This document shows, piece by piece, positions 33,726 through 38,955 of a stretch of 38,955 nt of DNA. The DNA is taken from assembly GCF_001580015.1 (NCBI RefSeq), contig NZ_LSZQ01000047.1, positions 1 through 38,955 on the forward strand, given 5' to 3'. The DNA comes from Cephaloticoccus primus. GTDB lineage: Bacteria > Verrucomicrobiota > Verrucomicrobiia > Opitutales > Opitutaceae. The position numbers and the translations under genes are program-made. Positions within the stretch are counted from its first letter, which is position 1. Each line of letters opens with the position of its first letter. Below the pieces are notes generated by a model. That model made no database searches and was not told where the DNA came from. It saw only the letters and a list, made by a program, of their open reading frames with translations.

Positions 33726-34125
33726 GCACGCAGCGGCAACGCCGCTGCGACCAATAAAAGAGCCTGAGGCTCCCACTCACTGCGCGTGGGGCGGCAGGCG
33801 GTGCCTGCACCCATTTACTGTGCGGTTTGTTTGGCGGGCGGACCGCCCGCCAAACAAACCGCACAGTTGAATAAGCCTGACCTCCGGTCAGGCGGAGACT
33901 TACCCCGTCAACTTTTTCGCCGCGCCCAAATGGGTTACCGTTCCATCCGCATTTTTATGCATCTCCTGTCGCAACGCGACAGGGGGAATGTCCCGTTAAA
34001 TTTGCGATTTTGCTCGGACGCGTAGCGCACGGGCAAAATCGCAAATTGAATGGCAGTGGCGACCCGCCACCGCCGCCCGCGTAGGGCCGCCCCACGCGCA
34101 GTGGAGTCTTCGACTCTTTCATCTG
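33726..34125 (-). repeat. multi-hairpin intergenic element, copy B
   Basis: A 400-bp element filling most of the 532-bp gap between transketolase and rplS, the inverted counterpart of copy A. Perfect 17-bp inverted repeats lie at 33778-33794 and 34087-34103. Enclosed hairpins are 33794-33808 (loop GGT), 33817-33867 (24 bp, loop GAC), 33875-33893 (8 bp, loop TCC), 33965-33983 (loop AAC), 33999-34047 (15 bp) and 34056-34070 (loop ACC). Outside are 33729-33749 (9 bp, loop AAC), 33760-33772 (loop TGA) and 34104-34116 (loop TTC). Relative to copy A there is a 17-base insertion beside one terminal repeat. The bases 34088-34124 are identical to a segment of copy A. The minus strand is given as sense. 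Confidence 0.85.
33817..33867 (-). repeat. 24-bp perfect-stem hairpin (copy B)
   Basis: Left arm 33817-33840, loop 33841-33843 and right arm 33844-33867; all 24 pairs are Watson-Crick. The 51-base length equals that of copy A. Four stem pairs differ between the copies, each changed on both arms. Confidence 0.92.
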
Positions 34126-34183
34126 GCGAACCGCTCGTTGGCGGCTCGTCAGCCGTGGATCAAATACTTGTCTACACGCGCGC

Positions 34184-34552
34184 TTAAGCGCGGGTACGCT
34201 TTTCGGCGCGGACTTCGCGGATCGCCATCGCGGCCTTACCCTTGCGCTTGCGCAGGTAGTAGAGGCGGGCGCGCATCGGCTCGGACTGGCGCTCGATTTC
34301 GACCTTCACCACGTTGGGCGAGTGCACGGGGAAAACCTTTTCCACGCCCTCGCCGTAGCTGATCCGGCGCACCGTGAAGCTCTCATGAATCCCGGAGCCC
34401 TTGCGCGCGATCACGATCCCCGCGAAAAGCTGCACCCGCTCCTTATCGCCCTCGCGCACCTTGGTGTGCACCTTGACACCGTCGCCCACTCGAAACTGCG
34501 AAAGCTCGGGCTTTAGCTGGGAGGCAGTGATTTCTTTGATGATCGGATTCAT
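34184..34552 (-). CDS. rplS: 50S ribosomal protein L19
   Basis: Ribosomal protein at the 30S-50S interface. The 122-residue product contains FRVGDGVKVHTKVREGDKERVQLFAGIVIARKG, then SFTVRRISYGEGVEKVFPVHSPN and the basic stretch RARLYYLRKRKGKAAMAIRE, all typical of the family. It follows trmD by nine bases, the standard arrangement. The stop codon sits inside a 14-base perfect palindrome (34179-34192) that could form a 3'-end structure, without a T run. Confidence 0.97.
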   Translation of the reverse strand: MNPIIKEITASQLKPELSQFRVGDGVKVHTKVREGDKERVQLFAGIVIARKGSGIHESFTVRRISYGEGVEKVFPVHSPNVVKVEIERQSEPMRARLYYLRKRKGKAAMAIREVRAEKRTRA

Positions 34553-34561
34553 GCTGTGGTG

Positions 34562-35236
34562 TTAATTTTTTGAGAGTAAATCGGGCCTTAGGCGGGCGGT
34601 CTTCCGCTCTTGCTGCTCGCGGCGCCACTTCTCGATCGCGGTATGATTACCCGAGAGGAGCACCTCCGGGGCTGCCATACCTCGATACGTCGCGGGACGC
34701 GTGTATTGAGGGAAGTCGAGCAGGCAGCGAGTGAAGCTCTCGTGTGTCAACGACTTTTCCTCGCCAAGCACCCCCGGCACAAAACGCGCCAGCGCATCGA
34801 TCACCACAGCGGCTGCCAGCGTGCCATTGGTCAACACGTAGTCGCCGATGCTCAGCTCCTCGTCGATCACCGTATCGCGAATCCGCTGGTCGATCCCCTC
34901 GTAGTGGCCGCTTAGAAAAACGAGGTGCGACTCGTGCGAGAGCGCCTCCGCCCGCGCAGCCGTAAACGGCACACCATCGGGCGTCAGGTAAATCCGGCGG
35001 CAGCCCGGCGTCTGCACCGCCTCAATCGCCGCAAAAATCGGCTCGCACTTCATCACCATCCCCGCACCGCCGCCGAGCGGGCGATCATCCGTCGTGCGGT
35101 GCTTATCGGTCGCCCAATCGCGGATATTGTGCACCGCCACCTCGACCTGCCCGCGCTCGCGCGCGCGCCCTAAAATGCTCTCGGACAAAAATCCGTCGAG
35201 CATCGCGGGAAACAGGGTGAGAACATCAATGCGCAT
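34562..35236 (-). CDS. trmD: tRNA (guanine37-N1)-methyltransferase
   Basis: SPOUT methyltransferase that makes m1G37 in tRNAs and prevents frameshifting. The 224-residue product begins MRIDVLTLFPAML and has the trefoil-knot region with LSGHYEGIDQRI and SIGDYVLTNGTLAAAVVIDALARFVPGVLG. The usual SGGELPA of this loop is replaced by TNGTLAA, a lineage-type variation in the SAM pocket worth noting. The C-terminal domain with LLDFPQYTRPATYRG and LLSGNHTAIEKWRR is complete. The open frame reaches 35305, but the ATG at 35236 gives the family N-terminus, with CTTCTCCCC just before it. Confidence 0.95.
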   Translation of the reverse strand: MRIDVLTLFPAMLDGFLSESILGRARERGQVEVAVHNIRDWATDKHRTTDDRPLGGGAGMVMKCEPIFAAIEAVQTPGCRRIYLTPDGVPFTAARAEALSHESHLVFLSGHYEGIDQRIRDTVIDEELSIGDYVLTNGTLAAAVVIDALARFVPGVLGEEKSLTHESFTRCLLDFPQYTRPATYRGMAAPEVLLSGNHTAIEKWRREQQERKTARLRPDLLSKN

Positions 35237-35476
35237 GGGGAGAAGATAAGCAGAGCGGGCGGCGGCGAACGGGAGATTTCGATGTGCGCAGTTCGCGACG
35301 AGCAAGCGGCTGACGACAGGCGATTTGCCCTTCTGCTTGCCCGCGCCAACTGCCCGCCCACCTCAAGATACGCAGCGCCGCTTCACAAAAAAACCCGACG
35401 CGGCGAGCATCGGGTTTTCAGGAAAAAATCGACCAGTCGAGCGGCAGGCATGCACGCGCGCACAGCCCGTGGAAAA
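35237..35476. other. rpsP-trmD spacer; no rimM
   Basis: The 240 bp between rpsP and trmD hold no gene on either strand. The expected rimM gene of the usual rpsP-rimM-trmD-rplS order is missing. The spacer contains an intrinsic terminator just after rpsP (35387-35419) and otherwise featureless GC-rich sequence. Confidence 0.6.
35387..35419 (-). terminator. intrinsic terminator after rpsP
   Basis: On the minus strand AAAACCCGA and TCGGGTTTT pair around an 11-base GC-rich loop and are followed by further T residues (seven in the run). This is the most convincing Rho-independent terminator in the window. It would separate rpsP from trmD, or act as an attenuator between them. Confidence 0.75.
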
Positions 35477-35791
35477 TCAGGCCGCAGCGGGCGCGGCTTC
35501 GGCGACTGCGGCGGGCGCTTCCTCCGCAGCGGCAGCAGCCACAGCCGGAGCGGCCTTGCGCGCGCGCTTGATCATCGCGCCCATCGTGTCAGTGGGCTTG
35601 GCGCCCTTGCTGATCCAGTAGTCCACGCGCGGCAGGTTGAGCTTGAGCTGCTCGCCCTTGTTGCGCGGAGCGTAGGTGCCGAGAAACTCGACGGCCGCGC
35701 CGTCGCGGCGGCTGCGCGCTTCGGCCACGACCACGCGGTAGTGCGGATTGTGGATGGAGCCGACGCGGGTAAGACGGATTTTGAGTGCCAT
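35477..35791 (-). CDS. rpsP: 30S ribosomal protein S16
   Basis: Small-subunit assembly protein. The 104-residue product starts MALKIRLTRVGSIHNPHYRVVV and has the family core through GTYAPRNKGEQLKLNLPRVDYWISKGAKPTDTM. The last 25 residues are an Ala-rich acidic tail (AAPAVAAAAAEEAPAAVAEA), a non-conserved extension. The frame is open upstream to 35866, but the ATG at 35791 matches the family start. The leader CGCTCCTTTT before the ATG has no Shine-Dalgarno motif. It diverges from ychF with 107 bp between the starts. Confidence 0.96.
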   Translation of the reverse strand: MALKIRLTRVGSIHNPHYRVVVAEARSRRDGAAVEFLGTYAPRNKGEQLKLNLPRVDYWISKGAKPTDTMGAMIKRARKAAPAVAAAAAEEAPAAVAEAAPAAA

Positions 35792-35898
35792 AAAAGGAGC
35801 GTTACAGAGCCTTGTCTTTGAGTGGAAAAAGCCGCGGAGCACACGGGCCGATAAATGGCTTGTCAAGCCCCCAGTCCCCGCCCTCGCTCTCGCGCCCT

Positions 35899-36999
35899 AT
35901 GAAAGCCGGAATCGTCGGGTTGCCCAACGTGGGCAAGTCCACCCTCTTTAACGCCCTCACCCGCTCGCGCAAGGCCGAGGCCGCCAACTACCCCTTCTGC
36001 ACCATCGACCCCAATGTGGGCGTGGTGACCGTACCCGACGAACGCGCCTACGTGCTGCAAAAAATCGCGAAGACCCAGGTCGTCATCCCCGCGGCGATCG
36101 AGTTTGTGGACATCGCCGGACTCGTCGCCGGCGCCAGCAAAGGCGAAGGGCTGGGCAACCAGTTTTTGGCCAACATCCGCGAGGTAGATGCCATCGTCCA
36201 GGTCGTGCGCTGCTTCGAAGATCCTGACGTGATCCACACCATGGGCTCCGTGGATCCCGTCCGCGACATCGAGATCATCGCCACCGAGCTCATGCTCGCC
36301 GACCTCGACTCCGTCACCAAGCGTATCGAGAAAACCCAGAAGAAAGCCAAGTCCGGCGACAAAGACGCACAGGCCGAGCTCGCCCTCCTGCAAAGACTCG
36401 AGCCCCACCTCGCCGACGGCAAACCCGCCAACACGCTGGAGCTGCCCGACGACGATAAGGCGCGGCTCAAGCAATTTCACCTGCTCACGGCCAAGCCCAT
36501 CCTCTTCGCCTGCAACGTCGCCGAAAGCGACCTCGCCCAAGCCGAGGCAAATCCCTTTGTGCAAAAAGTCGCCGACTACGTGCGCACCCACCACGACGCC
36601 GCCTACGTGCCCATCAGCGCCAAGATCGAGTACGAACTGATCGACCTCAGCCCCGAGGAAGCCCGCGAATTCCTGCAAGACCTCGGCGTGAGCGACTCCG
36701 GCGTCTCCAGCCTCATCCGCGCCAGCTACGCGCTGCTCGGCCTGCAAACCTACTTCACCGCGGGCGAAAAAGAAGTCCGCGCGTGGACGATCCAGAAAGG
36801 CTGGAAGGCCCCGCAAGCGGCGGGCGTCATCCACACCGATTTTGAGAAAGGCTTCATCAAGGCCGAAGTCGTCTCCTACGAAGACCTGACGACGCTCGGC
36901 AGCGTGGCCGCCGCGCGCGACGCCGGTAAATACCGCCTCGAAGGCAAAGACTACGTCTTCCAGGACGGCGACGTCGCCCTCTTCCGCTTCAACCGCTAA
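35899..36999 (+). CDS. ychF: ribosome-binding ATPase YchF (OLA1 family)
   Basis: Obg-related P-loop ATPase that binds ribosomes. The 366-residue product starts [20 protein letters not shown], with P-loop GLPNVGKST at 7-15. [22 protein letters not shown] is the G3 region and NVAES replaces the GTPase NKxD motif, the feature that shifts YchF to ATP. The C-terminal TGS-like domain ([20 protein letters not shown] to the C-terminus ALFRFNR) is complete. I chose the ATG at 35899; the frame is open to 35812 without similarity. The leader CGCTCTCGCGCCCT is pyrimidine-rich. Confidence 0.96.
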   Translation: MKAGIVGLPNVGKSTLFNALTRSRKAEAANYPFCTIDPNVGVVTVPDERAYVLQKIAKTQVVIPAAIEFVDIAGLVAGASKGEGLGNQFLANIREVDAIVQVVRCFEDPDVIHTMGSVDPVRDIEIIATELMLADLDSVTKRIEKTQKKAKSGDKDAQAELALLQRLEPHLADGKPANTLELPDDDKARLKQFHLLTAKPILFACNVAESDLAQAEANPFVQKVADYVRTHHDAAYVPISAKIEYELIDLSPEEAREFLQDLGVSDSGVSSLIRASYALLGLQTYFTAGEKEVRAWTIQKGWKAPQAAGVIHTDFEKGFIKAEVVSYEDLTTLGSVAAARDAGKYRLEGKDYVFQDGDVALFRFNR

Positions 37000-37021
37000 G
37001 GGACTTCACCCCTTCATCGTG

Positions 37022-37042
37022 CGTGCGGTCACTGCCCGCACG
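37022..37042. terminator. hairpin between convergent ychF and exonuclease genes
   Basis: CGTGCGG (37022-37028) and CCGCACG (37036-37042) form a 7-bp stem with a 7-base loop in the 85-bp gap between two convergent genes. It could serve either strand as a transcription end, but neither side has a T run. Confidence 0.35.
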
Positions 37043-37084
37043 TCTGGTGACTGTCTAAGGTCCCGCGAAGCCATTCTCTCGCGC

Positions 37085-37810
37085 TTAAAACAAGCTCTGC
37101 TGCTGGATCGCGTCGCGCTTGGTGCCGTCGAGTGTGCTGAGTGCCAGTAGCTGCATTAGGGAGAGCGCTGCGATTTGCGGTTCGCGTGCGAGAAAGCCCA
37201 GGAGCAAGGCTCCTGCCAATGCGTCGTAAGGGGCGGCGTGATACTGGCAGCGTGCCGCCGGACACAACTGCGGCGCGAGCGCATCCAGCTCGGCCTGCAG
37301 ACCGCAAAGCGCGATCAAGTCCGCCAGTTTGTAGGAGGAAAACTGCGGGTAGAGCTGCCGATAGAGTGCCCCGGTATCGACCCAGGGGCCCCACTCCGCC
37401 GCGCTCGGCACCCAGCCCGCAGCGGGATCGGTAGTCGCCCCCGAAGGGCGGGCTGCCGCGCGGGCGCTGCGCTGCGTAAAGTCCGGTGAGCGTCGCGGGT
37501 AAGGCCACACCGATTTGAGTAGGGTATTTTCCGTACCGGCAAAGTGCGCCGCCAACGGCCCAGACTCCCGCCACGCCGCGAAACGTGCGAAGTCTTCGGC
37601 CATCGGCGCTGCCCCCGCCAACGCGTCTTCATCCAGGCCGTGCACCGCCACATCCTCACGCCGCAGCGCGCCGAGCGGATGGCACAGCCGCGTGTGCAGC
37701 TCGCGCACTTCGCCCCCCACCAGCGTGACCACGCCGTACTCCACGATCCCCGAACCGAGGCTCCCTTCGAAATCTACAAAATGTATCGGCTGCGCAGTCC
37801 AGGTACTCAT
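37085..37810 (-). CDS. DEDD-type 3'-5' exonuclease domain protein
   Basis: Predicted exonuclease of 241 residues resembling the DnaQ epsilon fold. Exo I is FVDFEGS (Asp13, Glu15), followed by GIVEYGVVTLVGGEV. HFAGTENTLLKS lies in the Exo II region, and the Exo III region contains YHAAPYDALAGALLL (His and Asp in register). An Arg/Ala/Gly-rich stretch near 120-145 is poorly conserved. The ATG at 37810 is preferred over a GTG at 37837. It is a stand-alone domain with no polymerase partner nearby, so a repair or RNA-processing role cannot be separated. Convergent with ychF. Confidence 0.75.
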   Translation of the reverse strand: MSTWTAQPIHFVDFEGSLGSGIVEYGVVTLVGGEVRELHTRLCHPLGALRREDVAVHGLDEDALAGAAPMAEDFARFAAWRESGPLAAHFAGTENTLLKSVWPYPRRSPDFTQRSARAAARPSGATTDPAAGWVPSAAEWGPWVDTGALYRQLYPQFSSYKLADLIALCGLQAELDALAPQLCPAARCQYHAAPYDALAGALLLGFLAREPQIAALSLMQLLALSTLDGTKRDAIQQQSLF

Positions 37811-38065
37811 CGGCAAGTCGGAGAGCCGAATACGCACGGGCCCTGTTTGGCGAGGGAGGACTTTTCAGCGCAGTTCCGGCCAAAGAGATTCGCCGACTGC
37901 GGATTCGCATTGCCCGGCGGACTGCGCACCCAGCACCGCTCGCGTCCGCGCACTCCGCTGACAGGCAACCGGAGGCTCACTGGCGGGCATCTCCCGATTC
38001 ATTGACGGCCTTTCCCAAAATAAAGGGGTCGAAGCGGCTGGGAAAACGGCTTTGGGTTTCGCGCC
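37811..38065. other. divergent intergenic region
   Basis: The 255 bp between the exonuclease gene and the HisN-like gene must hold both promoters, but I see no convincing hexamer pair. TTGACG near 38002 has no well-spaced partner. No hairpins of the repeat family occur here. Confidence 0.4.
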
Positions 38066-38845
38066 GTGGATCTTCGCCCTTATCGTGATTTTTTAACCGA
38101 GCTCGCCCAAGCGAGTGGTGAGTTTTTGCGCGACTACTGCGCGCGCAGTGCAAACGGCCAAATCGCCGTCGAGACCAAGGCAGACGAGAGCCCCGTCACC
38201 GCCGCAGATCGCGGGGCCGAGGAACTATTGCGCAAGCGCATCAAAGCCAGGTTTCCCACTCATGGAATCATTGGCGAGGAGCACGGAAACGAGAACGAAG
38301 GAGCAGACCTTGTGTGGGTGCTCGATCCGATTGATGGCACCAAGAGCTTCATCAGCGGCGTGCCGCTCTGGGGCACATTGATCGCGCTTCTGCACGAGGG
38401 GCAACCCGTCCTCGGTGCCATTCACCAACCACTGCTGAGCCAGCTCCTCATCGGTGACGGCCGCACCGCGACACTAAGCGGCCGCACCGTTCGCACGCGC
38501 ACCACCACCGCTCTTCGCGAGGCAACGCTGCTCACCAGCGATACCGTCAACCTCGACCAGCGGTTGGGCGCCGCACGCGCGAGTGCCCTGTTGGCCGCGG
38601 CCCGCATCGCGCGCACCTGGGGCGATTGCTACGGCTACCTGCTCGTCGCCACGGGGCAGGCCGATGTGATGCTCGACCCGATCATGAACCCGTGGGACAT
38701 CGCCGCGCTCGTCCCGATCATCCGCGGTGCAGGCGGCGTAATCAGCGACTGGGCGGGCGGCCCCGCCTACCCGGCCGAAGCGACTGTCGCCGCCGCCACA
38801 CCGGCGCTCCACGCCGCGACGCTGGAGCAACTGGCAAGAACATAG
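38066..38845 (+). CDS. hisN: inositol monophosphatase family protein, probably histidinol-phosphatase HisN
   Basis: Metal-dependent phosphomonoesterase of 259 residues. Motifs in order are ESPVTAADRGAEELLRKRI, GIIGEEHG (metal Glu-Glu), WVLDPIDGTKSFISGVPLWGTLIAL (metal Asp-Pro-Ile-Asp) and WGDCYGYLLVATGQADVMLDPIMNPWDIAALVPIIRGAGG. The KSFISG/PLWGTLIAL and DPIMNPWDIAAL forms fit the HisN branch better than SuhB or CysQ, but the substrate needs testing. The start is a GTG at 38066; no ATG occurs between it and the upstream in-frame TAA. Repeat copy C starts just after its stop codon. Confidence 0.85.
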   Translation: MDLRPYRDFLTELAQASGEFLRDYCARSANGQIAVETKADESPVTAADRGAEELLRKRIKARFPTHGIIGEEHGNENEGADLVWVLDPIDGTKSFISGVPLWGTLIALLHEGQPVLGAIHQPLLSQLLIGDGRTATLSGRTVRTRTTTALREATLLTSDTVNLDQRLGAARASALLAAARIARTWGDCYGYLLVATGQADVMLDPIMNPWDIAALVPIIRGAGGVISDWAGGPAYPAEATVAAATPALHAATLEQLART

Positions 38846-38864
38846 CTCGCGCGGAGGAGAGCGA

Positions 38865-38955
38865 CAGGGAATGCCCTGCGCGGGCGGCGGCAGGCGGTGT
38901 CCCCTCCCGTTTACTATGCGGCTTGCCTGTTGGGCGCTTCGCCCAACAGGCAAGC
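38865..38955 (-). repeat. multi-hairpin intergenic element, copy C (cut by window edge)
   Basis: The third copy, in the same orientation as copy B. A short hairpin (38865-38878) is followed by a diverged terminal repeat, then the start of the large hairpin. Its left arm is 38913-38936 (24 bases), its loop CTT is 38937-38939, and the right arm begins at 38940 and is cut after 16 bases, all 16 pairing. If the pattern holds, the next eight bases beyond the window are CGCATAGT. Confidence 0.75.

Noticed and set aside
35812-35898. N-terminal extension of YchF
   Set aside because: The added 29 residues are low complexity and overlap the rpsP/ychF promoter region. The family begins [15 protein letters not shown].

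Overview
The window is about 39 kb of GC-rich bacterial chromosome. It is dominated by a complete division and cell-wall (dcw) cluster on the minus strand. Likely source: Verrucomicrobiota, probably an opitutal-type lineage. This is inference from a dcw cluster with mraZ/rsmH at its head, a murC-murB fusion, a LysM gene between murD and ftsW, a divergent FtsZ, a meso-DAP-type MurE and a Gram-negative RND/TolC system. There is no 16S gene to confirm it.

Layout. 1-191: end of the window with a possible decayed coding remnant. 192-22828 (minus strand, transcribed right to left): mraZ, rsmH, ftsL, ftsI, murE, murF, mraY, murD, a LysM protein gene, ftsW, murG, murC-murB, ddl, ftsQ, ftsA, ftsZ, then obg. 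Many junctions overlap (murE/murF, murF/mraY, ftsW/murG, murG/murCB, murCB/ddl, ftsQ/ftsA), which suggests one translationally coupled unit. It covers precursor synthesis from UDP-MurNAc to lipid II, SEDS/PBP polymerisation and the FtsQ/L/A/Z divisome core. Upstream of mraZ lie four MraZ-type boxes with exact 10-bp spacing and two adjacent DnaA-box-like sites. 22829-25626: an AT-richer insert with a decayed reading frame, a family 2 glycosyltransferase and a methyltransferase broken at two homopolymers. 25627-31490 (minus): a three-gene RND efflux operon (adaptor, pump, outer-membrane channel). 31657-33651 (minus): transketolase. 34184-35791 (minus): rpsP, trmD and rplS without rimM. 35899-36999 (plus): ychF. 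37085-37810 (minus): a DEDD-type exonuclease. 38066-38845 (plus): a HisN-like phosphatase.

The most unusual signal is a roughly 390-400 bp intergenic element present twice as near-complete copies in opposite orientation (1300-1689 and 33726-34125), with a third copy cut by the right window edge (38865-38955). Each full copy is bounded by 17-bp perfect inverted repeats. It encloses a series of hairpins, most with 3-base loops, including one of 24 bp. Between copies the stem sequences differ, but almost every change is matched by the compensating change on the other arm. A hairpin followed by TTTTAT lies beyond one end. This suggests selection on structure, either a large non-coding RNA or a mobile element that works as folded RNA or single-stranded DNA. 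I do not recognise it as a known family.

Genes with their own leaders generally lack Shine-Dalgarno sequences and have pyrimidine-rich leaders instead. Other points worth checking are an FtsZ whose T7 loop lacks the second catalytic aspartate, the murC-murB fusion, and a poly-C tract at the start of the broken methyltransferase.
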